From the NCBI RefSeq assembly GCF_000498495.1, contig NZ_AVCS01000028.1, forward strand, positions 1-64,000: a stretch of 64,000 nucleotides of DNA, given 5' to 3'. This document shows, one piece after another, positions 8,860-17,734 of this stretch. Under the pieces are notes generated by a model that worked only from the letters and a program-made list of their open reading frames with translations, was not told the origin of the DNA and did not search any database. Within the stretch, counting starts at the first letter, position 1. Each line of letters opens with the position of its first letter. Source of the stretch: Flavobacterium enshiense DK69 (GTDB lineage: Bacteria; Bacteroidota; Bacteroidia; Flavobacteriales; Flavobacteriaceae). The position numbers and the translations under genes were made by a program.

Positions 8860-10347
8860 TTATAAAGAAAACCAGTTTTTAACCATTTCTTTTTCTTTAC
8901 CTGAAGCCTCTTTGTGAAGGAACTCGTTGGAGTTTTTATTGTATTCGTAATCCTTCGCCCATTCTTTATGATTTTCTGCTAAAGCAACAATACTGTCACA
9001 AACGAATTCAATTTCAGCCGAAGTTGTAGTTGGGTGTATTGACATTCTGATCCATCCCGGTTTTTCAATTAAATCCCCGTGGGTAATTTTATCCGTCAGA
9101 TAATGAGAAGTTTCCTGATCTACATGCAACAAATAATGACCGTACGTTCCTGCACAACTACATCCTCCACGTGTCTGGATTCCGAATTTATCATTTAGTA
9201 TTTTTACGCCAAGGTTAAAATGCAGTTCGTCAATATAAAACGAAATAACACCTAATCTATCATTATGCTGACCTGCAAGGATATTGATATTTGGGATATT
9301 CCCTAATCTGTCGAAAACATAATCAACGATTTCATGCTCGCGTTTCAGAATATTGTCAATTCCCATCTGCTCTTTCAACTGAATTGCCAAAGCCGTTTTG
9401 ATAACCTGAAGGAACCCAGGCGTACCGCCATCTTCGCGTTCTTCAATATTATCCAAGTATTTGTGCTCTCCCCATGGATTGGTCCAGCTAACTGTTCCTC
9501 CACCCGGATGATCGGGAACCATGTTTTTGTAAAGTTTTTTATTGAAAACCAAAACTCCCGAAGTACCTGGTCCGCCAAGGAATTTGTGTGGTGACATAAA
9601 AATGGCATCCAAATAACCTTCCGGATTGTCTGAAGGGTGCATATCGATTTTTACGTAAGGACCTGAACAGGCAAAATCCACAAAACAAACTCCGTTGTAC
9701 TGATGTATCAATTTTGCTATTTCATGATAAGGCGTTCTGATTCCTGTAACATTTGAACAAGCCGTAACAGAAGCAATTTTCAAAGTGTGATCTTTATACT
9801 TCTCCAGCAATTCTTTAAAACTTTCCATAGAGATCAGCCCTTTCTCGCAAGCCGGGATTACTTCCACTTTTGCGATAGTCTCCAACCATGAGGTCTGATT
9901 AGAATGGTGTTCCATATGGGAAATAAAAACAACAGGTCTTTTCTCTTCAGGAACCTGCGTGTATTTCTGAAGATTTTCAGGAATTTTTAATCCTAAAATA
10001 CGCTGAAATTTATTGATAACACCGGTCATACCGCTTCCGTCAACAATCAGAACATCGTTTTCATCACTGTTAACGTGTTTTTTGATTATGTGGCGTGCTT
10101 CATGGTAAGCCATTGTCATTGCAGTTCCGGATACCGTAGTTTCCGTATGCGTATTGGCAACAAATGGTCCAAATTCATTCATCAGTTTCTCTTCAATCGG
10201 ACGATACAAACGTCCTGAAGCAGTCCAATCAGTATAAATTATTTTTTTTCTTCCGAAAGGAGAATCAAATTCCTGATCGATTCCGATGATATTTTTTCTG
10301 AATTGCAGAAAATATTGTTCCAGTTGTGTTGTTTGTGTTGTAATCAT
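8860..10347 (-). CDS. Class V aminotransferase-fold PLP enzyme
   Basis: A 495-residue cytosolic PLP enzyme of the class V aminotransferase/cysteine desulfurase superfamily. The PLP-binding lysine is Lys255 in MSPHKFLGGPGTSG, preceded by the Asp of CFVDFACSGPYV. A cysteine-containing loop at GIQTRGGCSCAGTYG lies where desulfurases carry their catalytic Cys. The N-terminus (DSPFGRKKIIYTDWTASGR) resembles the molybdenum-cofactor sulfurase-like branch. The reaction is not established for this subgroup. It stands alone, not beside suf or isc genes. Confidence 0.85.
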   Translation of the reverse strand: MITTQTTQLEQYFLQFRKNIIGIDQEFDSPFGRKKIIYTDWTASGRLYRPIEEKLMNEFGPFVANTHTETTVSGTAMTMAYHEARHIIKKHVNSDENDVLIVDGSGMTGVINKFQRILGLKIPENLQKYTQVPEEKRPVVFISHMEHHSNQTSWLETIAKVEVIPACEKGLISMESFKELLEKYKDHTLKIASVTACSNVTGIRTPYHEIAKLIHQYNGVCFVDFACSGPYVKIDMHPSDNPEGYLDAIFMSPHKFLGGPGTSGVLVFNKKLYKNMVPDHPGGGTVSWTNPWGEHKYLDNIEEREDGGTPGFLQVIKTALAIQLKEQMGIDNILKREHEIVDYVFDRLGNIPNINILAGQHNDRLGVISFYIDELHFNLGVKILNDKFGIQTRGGCSCAGTYGHYLLHVDQETSHYLTDKITHGDLIEKPGWIRMSIHPTTTSAEIEFVCDSIVALAENHKEWAKDYEYNKNSNEFLHKEASGKEKEMVKNWFSL

Positions 10348-10374
10348 TCTTAAAACTTAAAAAGCATTTGCGGT

Positions 10375-10382
10375 CAAAGATA
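10375..10382 (-). promoter_or_regulatory. Candidate -7 box for the class V enzyme
   Basis: The leftward strand reads TATCTTTG, an exact TAnnTTTG match, 27 bp before the ATG. Confidence 0.5.
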
Positions 10383-10526
10383 CATTATTTTGATTATTTG
10401 AGGATTTCCAGATCTCCCGTTTTAAAGAGAATAACTAAAATTTAACATATTCATCTGATTCAATGATAATTACAATTCAAATTCAACAGATTTCAGATGC
10501 TGAAAAACTGTTTCGTAATTTTCATT

Positions 10527-10534
10527 TATATTTG
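10527..10534 (+). promoter_or_regulatory. Candidate rlmH -7 box
   Basis: TATATTTG lies 18 bp before the rlmH ATG. The rest of the 205-bp gap between the divergent genes shows no other clear feature. Confidence 0.45.
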
Positions 10535-10552
10535 CTTTTTTAATCAGAAGTC

Positions 10553-11026
10553 ATGAATATCAAACTCCTAGCTATCGGCAAAACCGATAATAAAGCACTA
10601 CAAACCTTAATCGACGATTACACGAAAAGGCTTTCGTTCTACATTAAGTTTGAATTGGAGATTATTCCGGACATCAAAAACGTAAAAAATCTTTCAGAGG
10701 CACAGCAAAAAGAGAAAGAAGGCGAATTAATCCTGTCAAAATTATCAGCCTCAGACCAATTGATTTTACTGGACGAAAACGGAAAAATGTTTTCCAGCGT
10801 TGGTTTTTCGGAGGAATTGCAAAAGAAAATGAATTCGGGCATAAAAACCTTGGTTTTCGTAATTGGAGGCCCCTATGGTTTCAGCCAGGAAGTTTATAAA
10901 AAAGCATTGGGAAAAATTTCACTTTCCCAGATGACATTCTCCCACCAAATGGTGCGTTTGTTTTTTATCGAACAATTATACCGTGGTTTCACAATTCTGA
11001 AAAACGAACCTTACCATCACCAGTAA
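10553..11026 (+). CDS. rlmH: 23S rRNA (pseudouridine(1915)-N3)-methyltransferase
   Basis: RlmH methylates pseudouridine 1915 in helix 69 of 23S rRNA using S-adenosylmethionine. It is a small SPOUT (knotted) enzyme acting as a dimer on the 70S ribosome. The 157-residue protein is full length, starting MNIKLLAIGKTDNKAL. The SAM-binding knot shows LVFVIGGPYGFSQEVYKKA, and the C-terminus has the family ending LSQMTFSHQMVRLFFIEQLY followed by NEPYHH. Single gene with its own promoter box. Confidence 0.97.
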   Translation: MNIKLLAIGKTDNKALQTLIDDYTKRLSFYIKFELEIIPDIKNVKNLSEAQQKEKEGELILSKLSASDQLILLDENGKMFSSVGFSEELQKKMNSGIKTLVFVIGGPYGFSQEVYKKALGKISLSQMTFSHQMVRLFFIEQLYRGFTILKNEPYHHQ

Positions 11027-11235
11027 AAAACTGTATAACTGCGAATTACACATCAAAATCACTTCTAAAATCAGGGTTAAATTTATCAAAAATTAATGAT
11101 AATCTTGTGAAAAACACCTAATTTTACTAGTGATTGTAAATGCTACGCTATCGTAACATTATGGGTTTATGCGCAGAACTAAAAATCAAGCGCTTCTTTT
11201 CCTCAAAAATTCTATTTCCATTTAATTTTTCAATT

Positions 11236-11706
11236 ATGAAACTTTATATGAGTTTATTAGCGGTTGCTTTATTTACATTTGGTATGGTTTCGTGTAGCGA
11301 TGACAATGATGATTACATGGCTCCTACACCGACACCGAGTAATACTATTACTTTTAATGCAACTTTAAATGGCGCTAGTGAAGTACCTCCAAATACTTCC
11401 GCTGCAACGGGAACCGCAGTGCTAAAATTCAACAACACCACTAAAATATTTACCATTACGGTTACTCATAATGTAGAGACCCCTACTAATGGGCACATAC
11501 ATTTAGGTGCACCTGGGGTTAGTGGTCTACCAGTTTTTCCATTCACGAGTTATACATCACCAATCAATTATACCAGTAGCGCTTTAACTGCTGAACAAGA
11601 AGCGGATCTTAAAGCCAATCTTTACTATGTAAATATACATAATGATGCACCTTATGAAGGCGGAGAAATCAGAGGCCAACTCATTAAACAAACTACAGTT
11701 TATTAA
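11236..11706 (+). CDS. CHRD-domain lipoprotein
   Basis: I start at the ATG at 11236, which opens a lipoprotein signal (MKLYMSLLAVALFTFGMVSC); the frame is open upstream to 11140 but without a sensible start. The 156-residue product has a Thr/Pro linker, then one CHRD domain: ATLNGASEVPPNTSAATGTA, TVTHNVETPTNGHIHLGAPG and GGEIRGQL. CHRD domains were named from chordin; in bacteria they occur in exported proteins of unknown role. The gene is flanked by a terminator and appears monocistronic. Confidence 0.9.
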   Translation: MKLYMSLLAVALFTFGMVSCSDDNDDYMAPTPTPSNTITFNATLNGASEVPPNTSAATGTAVLKFNNTTKIFTITVTHNVETPTNGHIHLGAPGVSGLPVFPFTSYTSPINYTSSALTAEQEADLKANLYYVNIHNDAPYEGGEIRGQLIKQTTVY

Positions 11707-11734
11707 AACAGATCTGCTTAAACTATCACATAAA

Positions 11735-11769
11735 AAAGGTCTTCCTAATTATTAAAAAGGAAGACCTTT
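11735..11769. terminator. Bidirectional intrinsic terminator
   Basis: A 12-bp perfect stem (AAAGGTCTTCCT / AGGAAGACCTTT, 11735-11746 and 11758-11769) with an 11-base loop lies between the CHRD gene and the converging lipoprotein gene. Confidence 0.82.
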
Positions 11770-11828
11770 ATCTTTAAAATAAAAATAAAATTTTTACAAT
11801 ATTGACAAGATTAATTGTCTAACTATTT

Positions 11829-12449
11829 CTAATACACAAACTCAGTAAATTCTATCATTTTCAAATCTAAAGTTCTCATGAATAACTTATTCTGAATATA
11901 AGTTCCGAAACTGCTGTTTTTATCAAAACAAAACCTCACATTATCCATAGAATCTTTTGCATTGTTTAGATATCGCCCTAATTCCACTCTTTTAACGAGT
12001 GAATCGTTTACAAAAACCTGATTGTCTTTCTTAAAAAATACAATTAGTCCAGATTTTGGTTTTTCTTCTCTGTAAACAATTTTCGTAAACGGAATGAACG
12101 CCAGATTCTTCCCTATACTGTCGGCATACGAATAAAAGTTATCTTTAGGAAGATCTTCATCGCTTTTTCGTTTCAGCTTTTTCGCCTGCAATTTTTTAAT
12201 TTCAGGAATTATGGTCTTTAGAGGCAGACGTTTGTCAATATTAAAAACCCAATTGGTTGTAGTAATAACTGTATTTTTATTAACGACGGCCAGAGTATCA
12301 TTATTTACAACCGAAAAGAAAAAATCTACTTTGGAAAGATCCAAAACCTCTTTAACTACAGTAACATCTGATTTTGGCAATAATATCTCTTTTTTTTCAC
12401 CACAGGAAAATAATAATGGCACTAGAAAAAGACAGGTAATTTTCTTCAT
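11829..12449 (-). CDS. Hypothetical lipoprotein downstream of folP
   Basis: A 206-residue protein with a lipoprotein signal (MKKITCLFLVPLLFSCGEKK, lipid-attached Cys16). The mature part is mixed alpha/beta and Lys-rich, with no motif I recognise. It sits 11 bp after the folP stop on the same strand and is probably cotranscribed, but nothing in its sequence links it to folate. I believe similar proteins occur in this position in related genomes, without a known function. Confidence 0.75.
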   Translation of the reverse strand: MKKITCLFLVPLLFSCGEKKEILLPKSDVTVVKEVLDLSKVDFFFSVVNNDTLAVVNKNTVITTTNWVFNIDKRLPLKTIIPEIKKLQAKKLKRKSDEDLPKDNFYSYADSIGKNLAFIPFTKIVYREEKPKSGLIVFFKKDNQVFVNDSLVKRVELGRYLNNAKDSMDNVRFCFDKNSSFGTYIQNKLFMRTLDLKMIEFTEFVY

Positions 12450-12460
12450 ATTCTAAAAAT

Positions 12461-13285
12461 TTAATTTTGGATCAAGGAACACAAACGGACACACTCCACA
12501 GCTTCTTTAACATCGTGTACGCGCAGGATTTTTGCTCCTTTCAGAAGAGAAATCGTATTTAAAACCGTGGTTCCGTTGAGTGCCTCATTCTGATTGGTTT
12601 CCAATGCTTTATAAATCATTGATTTTCTTGATACAGCCGCCAAAAGAGGCAAATCCAACATTTCAAATAGTTCTAATTTCTGAAGTACTTCATAGTTTTG
12701 CTCCAGGGTCTTTGCAAAACCAAATCCGGGATCAATAATGATATCATTGATGCCTAATTTTCTCGCTTCGGCAATTCGATCAGCGAAATACGAAATCATT
12801 TCTTTTACAATATCATCATAATGCGTAAGTGTAGCCATAGTTTGAGGCGTCCCTCTCATGTGCATCATGATGTACGGAACATTAGCATTAGCAATAACAT
12901 CGAGCATATTTTCATCCAGCAATCCTGCCGAAATATCGTTAATCATAGCAGCTCCGCTGTCAATTGCCTGTTGGGCAACATTGGCCCTGAAAGTATCGAT
13001 GGATAATATTGCCTCTGGAAAATTTTCACCTATCAATTCCACAATCGGAAGCAAGCGGGACAACTCTTCCAATTCGGATACAAACATCGCATTTGGTCTT
13101 GAAGAATAAGCACCAATATCAATAAACGTCGCTCCTTCCTTAAGCATTTTCTCTGTCTGATTCAAAAGTTCTTCATCTGTTTGATACCTGCCCCCATCAA
13201 AAAAAGAATCGGGTGTAATATTCAAAATCCCCATTATTTTGGGTTGCGACAAATCAATAAGTTGCCCTTTGCAATTGATATTCAT
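12461..13285 (-). CDS. folP: Dihydropteroate synthase
   Basis: FolP condenses 6-hydroxymethyl-dihydropterin pyrophosphate with p-aminobenzoate in folate synthesis, and is the sulfonamide target. The 274-residue TIM-barrel protein has the two signature loops: MGILNITPDSFFDGGRYQT and FIDIGAYSSRPNA. It also shows ILSIDTFRANVA, INDISAG, IIIDPGFGFAKT and a C-terminal RVHDVKEAVE. It heads a two-gene leftward unit and is divergent from the DUF1599 gene. Confidence 0.96.
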   Translation of the reverse strand: MNINCKGQLIDLSQPKIMGILNITPDSFFDGGRYQTDEELLNQTEKMLKEGATFIDIGAYSSRPNAMFVSELEELSRLLPIVELIGENFPEAILSIDTFRANVAQQAIDSGAAMINDISAGLLDENMLDVIANANVPYIMMHMRGTPQTMATLTHYDDIVKEMISYFADRIAEARKLGINDIIIDPGFGFAKTLEQNYEVLQKLELFEMLDLPLLAAVSRKSMIYKALETNQNEALNGTTVLNTISLLKGAKILRVHDVKEAVECVRLCSLIQN

Positions 13286-13375
13286 ACTATAAATCAGTTA
13301 TTAAAAGTCGAATACCCGAATAATATTGTAAAATCATTCGGCTTTGTACTTCGCCTTAATTTCTTTACATTTGAA

Positions 13376-13383
13376 AACTCAAG
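13376..13383 (+). promoter_or_regulatory. Candidate -7 box for the DUF1599 gene
   Basis: TACATTTG matches TAnnTTTG 17 bp before the ATG at 13401, in the gap shared with divergent folP. Confidence 0.45.
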
Positions 13384-13400
13384 AAACAAAGATAACTTAA

Positions 13401-13955
13401 ATGAATACGACTTCACAGGAATTTGACAAGGTAATTGCCATTTGCCGCGACTTATATACAAAGAAAATGAAGGATTATGGTAGCGCGTGGCGCATTTTAC
13501 GCATGCCTTCATTAACTGACCAGATTTTTATCAAAGCCCAGCGCATCCGCAGTCTACAGGAAAACGAAGTGCGCAAAATCGATGAGGATGAAACTGGAGA
13601 ATTCATCGGTATCATTAATTATTCGATTATGGCACTAATTCAGCTGGATTTAGGCGTGGCAGACCAACCCGATTTAGATTGGGAAACGGCAGTTAAATTG
13701 TATGATGAAAAAGTACAAATCACCAAACATTTAATGGAAGCCAAAAACCACGATTACGGTGAAGCTTGGCGCGATATGCGCGTGAGCTCACTTACCGACC
13801 TGATTTTACAAAAACTGCTTCGCGTAAAACAAATTGAAGACAACAAAGGAAAAACTTTGGTTTCCGAAGGTATTGACGCTAATTATCAGGATATGATCAA
13901 CTATGCTGTCTTCTCTCTTATTTTAATGGGATTCGCAAAAAAAATAGTAGTCTAA
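13401..13955 (+). CDS. DUF1599 protein with internal duplication
   Basis: A 184-residue cytosolic protein made of two similar halves. Each half carries a motif of the type KxxDYGxAWRxxRxxSLTDxIxxKxxR: KDYGSAWRILRMPSLTDQI near residue 24 and HDYGEAWRDMRVSSLTDLI near residue 116. This is the DUF1599 family of unknown function. The repeated acidic and aromatic pattern suggests a pseudo-dimer related to all-alpha nucleotide-binding folds, but that is inference. It precedes the redox membrane protein gene by 88 bp. Confidence 0.88.
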   Translation: MNTTSQEFDKVIAICRDLYTKKMKDYGSAWRILRMPSLTDQIFIKAQRIRSLQENEVRKIDEDETGEFIGIINYSIMALIQLDLGVADQPDLDWETAVKLYDEKVQITKHLMEAKNHDYGEAWRDMRVSSLTDLILQKLLRVKQIEDNKGKTLVSEGIDANYQDMINYAVFSLILMGFAKKIVV

Positions 13956-14043
13956 AATTATGAAATCGTCATGATTCCAAAATTAAAAGTAAAATAAAAA
14001 ATGGCGATACCATATTCCTTTAAAAAATAAATAATAGCTCTAT

Positions 14044-15147
14044 ATGAAATACGTTTCAACTGCAATACGAATTATAATAGCAATCTTGTTCATCATTTCG
14101 GCAATAGCAAAAATGTATCCATCACCCTATTTTGCTATTTCAACTTTTGAAGTGAAACAATTGTATCCTCTTGGTTTTTCCGAGACGATCGCACCATGGT
14201 TTTCCCGAATTTTAATAGGAATCGAATTAGCCCTCGGTATATTAATTCTGCAGAATAATTATCTGAAAAAATTAATCATTCCGGCTACGATTTTGCTATT
14301 GGTGGTTTTCATCGGGCATTTATCGTATCAGACTTTTCTAAGCGGTGGAAACACGGGCAATTGCGGTTGTTTTGGTGAATTACTTCCAATGACCCCGATT
14401 GAAGCTATCATAAAAAACATCGTTGCGGTTGTATTATTGGTCTGGCTCTATAAATTGATCAAAGAGGATGCTCCTACTTCAAAATTTTGGCTGGTCGGGT
14501 TAATTACAATCCTTACAATTTTAGGGATCTTTTTATTGGCTCCAATCAAAAAAACTACTTCAGATGATGTAATCGCACCGGTAACAAACATCGGTACATT
14601 GGAAACAAGCATCGACAGTACATCGATCCCCGCTGAAGAAAATAAATTACCTGAAACTAAAGCAGATACTGTTAAAGATATTCCTACTGCTAAAAAAGAA
14701 ACTGAAAAAGTAGTCGAAAAAACCCCTGTTAATGAGCCGGCAAAACGAAAATCAGGTTATGCAAAATATTTTTCTGATATCGACAAAGGCCGCAAAACAC
14801 TATGTTTCTTTGTTCCCGGATGTGATCATTGTATGGAGGCTGCCAAAGAACTTACAGAGATGAAAAGGAAAGATCCTAATTTCCCTGAAATCAAAATCAT
14901 TTTCATGAATGAAGAACCGGAAAAAATTCCAGATTTCTTCAAATTTGCCGGCGCACAATATCCGTATGTGATGATTGATGTTATTCCGTTTTGGGGCGTA
15001 CTTGGCTCTGGAAAAGACACTCCGGGCGTAAAATACCTGTGGAACGGAAACGATTATAAATTCTACTACGGAATAACCGATAATAAATTCAACCCCACTG
15101 AATATCAAACCATTATTAACAAACCCTACTCGGAATTAAAAAAATAA
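14044..15147 (+). CDS. MauE/DoxX-like membrane protein fused to a thioredoxin-like domain (BT_3928 family)
   Basis: A 367-residue protein with about four to five membrane helices in residues 1-170, a Pro/Lys/Thr-rich linker (about 185-235) and a soluble C-terminal domain. The membrane part has NTGNCGCFGE with Cys107 and Cys109, as in MauE-type redox proteins. The soluble part has FFVPGCDHCMEAAKELTEM with Cys260 and Cys263, a CxxC placed as in thioredoxins. This suggests electron or disulfide relay across the inner membrane. It lies 2 bp before the TlpA-like gene, a likely periplasmic partner. Confidence 0.85.
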   Translation: MKYVSTAIRIIIAILFIISAIAKMYPSPYFAISTFEVKQLYPLGFSETIAPWFSRILIGIELALGILILQNNYLKKLIIPATILLLVVFIGHLSYQTFLSGGNTGNCGCFGELLPMTPIEAIIKNIVAVVLLVWLYKLIKEDAPTSKFWLVGLITILTILGIFLLAPIKKTTSDDVIAPVTNIGTLETSIDSTSIPAEENKLPETKADTVKDIPTAKKETEKVVEKTPVNEPAKRKSGYAKYFSDIDKGRKTLCFFVPGCDHCMEAAKELTEMKRKDPNFPEIKIIFMNEEPEKIPDFFKFAGAQYPYVMIDVIPFWGVLGSGKDTPGVKYLWNGNDYKFYYGITDNKFNPTEYQTIINKPYSELKK

Positions 15148-15149
15148 TT

Positions 15150-15647
15150 ATGAACAAATTTTTAGCAATTCTGTTTTTTGCCTTAACGCTTTCTTCATGT
15201 GCACAGGAAACGCAGACAACTTTTAAAAAAGAAGCATTAAAAAATAAAATGGTCACTTTAGACGGAAGTTCGATTACATTTAAAGACATCCTGAAAAAAT
15301 ACAAAGGAAAACCTATTGTACTTGACATATGGGCATCCTGGTGTTCAGATTGCGTCAAAGGAATGCCTAAAGTAAAAGCGTTACAAAGTCAGTTTCCTGA
15401 AGTTACCTATCTATTTATTTCTATGGATAAAACCCAGGAAGCATGGCAAAAAGGAATCCAAAAACACGAGGTAACAGGCGAACATTATATGGCAACTGAC
15501 GGTATGAAAGGTGTTTTCGGAAAAGCAATTGACTTAACCTGGATTCCGCGCTATTTGGTCGTTGACAAAAAAGGCAAGATTGCCCTTTTCAATGCAATTG
15601 AAGCCGATGATTTAAAAATGATTGAAACATTAAAAACAATAAACTAA
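15150..15647 (+). CDS. TlpA-like thioredoxin-fold lipoprotein
   Basis: A 165-residue exported protein with a lipoprotein-type signal (MNKFLAILFFALTLSSCAQE, Cys17). The thioredoxin fold is visible: KGKPIVLDIWASWCSDCVKG with active-site Cys65 and Cys68, YLFISMDKTQEAWQ, and WIPRYLVVDKKGKIA carrying the cis-Pro region. TlpA/ResA-like proteins reduce disulfides in the periplasm. It follows the MauE-thioredoxin fusion by 2 bp and precedes tpiA by 9 bp, so all three are probably one transcript. Confidence 0.92.
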   Translation: MNKFLAILFFALTLSSCAQETQTTFKKEALKNKMVTLDGSSITFKDILKKYKGKPIVLDIWASWCSDCVKGMPKVKALQSQFPEVTYLFISMDKTQEAWQKGIQKHEVTGEHYMATDGMKGVFGKAIDLTWIPRYLVVDKKGKIALFNAIEADDLKMIETLKTIN

Positions 15648-15656
15648 CATAAAATA

Positions 15657-16412
15657 ATGAGACATAACATAGTTGCAGGCAACTGGAAAATGAATAAAAA
15701 TGCTGCGGAAACTACGCAGTTATTAGCGGATATCTTAAACCAACTTCCGTCAGGAAAAGAAGTTGAAGTGATTGTTGCTCCATCTTTTGTTAATTTATCG
15801 CAAGCTGTAAACATTTTGGAACATACCAATGTGAGTGTGGCTGCACAAAACATGCATCAGGCAGAAGGCGGCGCATTTACCGGAGAAGTTTCGGCGAGCA
15901 TGTTATCATCTGTAGGTGTAAGCAACGTAATTTTAGGTCACTCGGAAAGACGCGCTTATTTCAAAGAAACCGATGCGCTTTTGGCTAACAAAGTTGATAC
16001 AGCATTAAAACATGAAATGCGAGTGATTTTCTGTATCGGTGAAGAATTAAAAGACCGTCAGAATAAACAGCACTTCAATGTGGTGGATACTCAATTGCGC
16101 GACGGATTGTTTCATTTGGGAGCCAATGCGTGGGTAAATATCGTTTTGGCTTATGAACCTGTTTGGGCTATCGGAACCGGGGAAACCGCCACACCGGAAC
16201 AGGCACAGGAAATGCACCATTTTATCCGTGAAACCATTCAGCATCAATACGGAAGTTCAGTAGCCGAGAATGTTTCCATTCTTTACGGAGGAAGCGTAAA
16301 ACCGGATAATGCGAAAGAAATTTTCTCTAAACCTGATGTTGACGGCGGATTGATTGGCGGTGCTGCATTGAGCGCTGAGGATTTTGTGGCGATTGTGAGT
16401 GCTGTTGAATAA
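15657..16412 (+). CDS. tpiA: Triosephosphate isomerase
   Basis: TpiA interconverts dihydroxyacetone phosphate and glyceraldehyde 3-phosphate in glycolysis. The 251-residue TIM barrel is complete, with catalytic Lys11 in GNWKMN, His95 in ILGHSERR and Glu167 in AYEPVWAIGTG, plus the phosphate loop LYGGSVKPDNA. It is the fourth gene of a run beginning with DUF1599. The next gene starts 7 bp past its stop. Confidence 0.98.
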   Translation: MRHNIVAGNWKMNKNAAETTQLLADILNQLPSGKEVEVIVAPSFVNLSQAVNILEHTNVSVAAQNMHQAEGGAFTGEVSASMLSSVGVSNVILGHSERRAYFKETDALLANKVDTALKHEMRVIFCIGEELKDRQNKQHFNVVDTQLRDGLFHLGANAWVNIVLAYEPVWAIGTGETATPEQAQEMHHFIRETIQHQYGSSVAENVSILYGGSVKPDNAKEIFSKPDVDGGLIGGAALSAEDFVAIVSAVE

Positions 16413-16419
16413 ATCGGAA

Positions 16420-17175
16420 ATGATTACAGTAAACATCATCGGTTCAGGCAATGTGTCGCAGCATTTGATTTCGGTTTTTCAGAAAACTGAAAGTATTGTG
16501 TTGCAGCAGGTTTTTTCACGGAAAAAGGAAAACATAAATCATCTGGTTTCCGATGATAAAATCACAACGCTGTATTCCGACATAAAACCGGCAGATATCA
16601 CTATTATTTCTGTTACGGATGATGCTATTGCAGAAGTTTCGGAACAACTTCCGTTTGAAAACCAATTAGTGGTTCATACTTCCGGAAGCGCTGGTCTGGA
16701 TACATTAAGTGCCAAAAACCGACGAGGTGTATTTTATCCATTGCAGACATTTTCAAAAACAAAGTCAGTCGATTTTAAAGTAGTTCCAATTTGTTTGGAA
16801 ACCGAAAACGATCCGGATTTTGCTATCTTGGAGAACCTGGCAAAAGCTATTTCAGATAAAGTATTTAAAATCAATTCAGGACAAAGGCAAAGTTTACATG
16901 TTGCTGCAGTTTTCTCATGCAATTTTGTAAATCATTTGTATCAATTGGGAAAAGAAATATGCGACGAAAATCAGGTTCCTTTCGAAATTTTAATGCCCCT
17001 GATTCTGGAAACTGCTGATAAAATCAAAATGCTTTCCCCATTAGAAGCACAAACCGGTCCGGCAAAACGCAACGACCAAAAAACTATCGAAAAACATTTG
17101 TCTTTTTTAGAAGACGAGAATAAAAAAACAATCTACGAATTGTTAACCCAATCCATACAAAAATATAATGGCTAA
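16420..17175 (+). CDS. Rossmann-fold DUF2520 oxidoreductase-like protein
   Basis: I choose the ATG at 16420, just after tpiA, rather than an upstream start overlapping it. The 251-residue protein begins with a dinucleotide-binding motif (VNIIGSGNVSQHL) and resembles pyrroline-5-carboxylate reductase-like F420/NADP-binding proteins (Rossmann-like plus DUF2520). Other recognisable parts are VHTSGSAGLDTL and RRGVFYPLQTF, and a helical C-terminal half with GPAKRNDQKTIEKHL. Substrate is unknown. It overlaps the next gene by 8 bp. Confidence 0.85.
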   Translation: MITVNIIGSGNVSQHLISVFQKTESIVLQQVFSRKKENINHLVSDDKITTLYSDIKPADITIISVTDDAIAEVSEQLPFENQLVVHTSGSAGLDTLSAKNRRGVFYPLQTFSKTKSVDFKVVPICLETENDPDFAILENLAKAISDKVFKINSGQRQSLHVAAVFSCNFVNHLYQLGKEICDENQVPFEILMPLILETADKIKMLSPLEAQTGPAKRNDQKTIEKHLSFLEDENKKTIYELLTQSIQKYNG

Positions 17176-17695
17176 GAGTTATAAAGAAATAATGAACGAC
17201 ATCACCACGTTTGTTTTTGACGTTGATGGAGTACTTACTGATGGAACCGTTCACATAACCCCAACCGGAGAAATGCTCCGTGAAATGAATATTCGCGATG
17301 GTTATGCTATGAAAGCTGCAGTTGAAAATGGATATACTGTTTGTATCATATCGGGAGGAAGCAACGAAGGTGTTCGTGTTCGATTACGAAACCTTGGTAT
17401 TACCGATATTCATTTAGGTGTTCCCAATAAAGTTGATACGTTCAAAGAATTCACCGATATCTACAATATCAAACCAGAGCAGGTTTTATATATGGGTGAT
17501 GATATTCCGGATTATCATGTGATGCAATTAGTCGGATTACCAACCTGCCCTCAGGATGCTGTTCCCGAAATCAAAAACATTTCCAATTACATTTCCCACC
17601 GCAACGGAGGAAAAGGTGCCGTTCGCGATGTGATTGAACAGGTTATGAAAGTCCAAGGAAAATGGATGGAGCATTTTGACGCGAAATTTGACTAA
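17168..17695 (+). CDS. kdsC: KdsC-like HAD phosphatase
   Basis: A 175-residue HAD hydrolase without a cap domain, resembling KdsC, which removes the phosphate from Kdo 8-phosphate on the way to lipopolysaccharide. Catalytic Asp18 and Asp20 lie in FDVDGVLTDGTV, motif II in IISGGSNEGV, and the acidic Mg-binding motif in YMGDDIPDYHVM. Length matches KdsC tetramers. Related enzymes act on other nonulosonate phosphates, so the substrate is not certain. It overlaps the DUF2520 gene and is 39 bp before the UbiA-family gene. Confidence 0.88.
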   Translation: MAKSYKEIMNDITTFVFDVDGVLTDGTVHITPTGEMLREMNIRDGYAMKAAVENGYTVCIISGGSNEGVRVRLRNLGITDIHLGVPNKVDTFKEFTDIYNIKPEQVLYMGDDIPDYHVMQLVGLPTCPQDAVPEIKNISNYISHRNGGKGAVRDVIEQVMKVQGKWMEHFDAKFD

Positions 17696-17734
17696 ATTAA
17701 AGAATTCTGAAATTAAGAATTGTATATTAACCCA

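Noticed and set aside
9334..9594. 86-residue rightward frame antisense to the class V enzyme
   Set aside because: No family signature and it lies within the PLP-lysine region of a strongly supported gene.
14800..15108. 102-residue leftward frame antisense to the MauE-thioredoxin gene
   Set aside because: No domain, no promoter, fully inside a supported gene.
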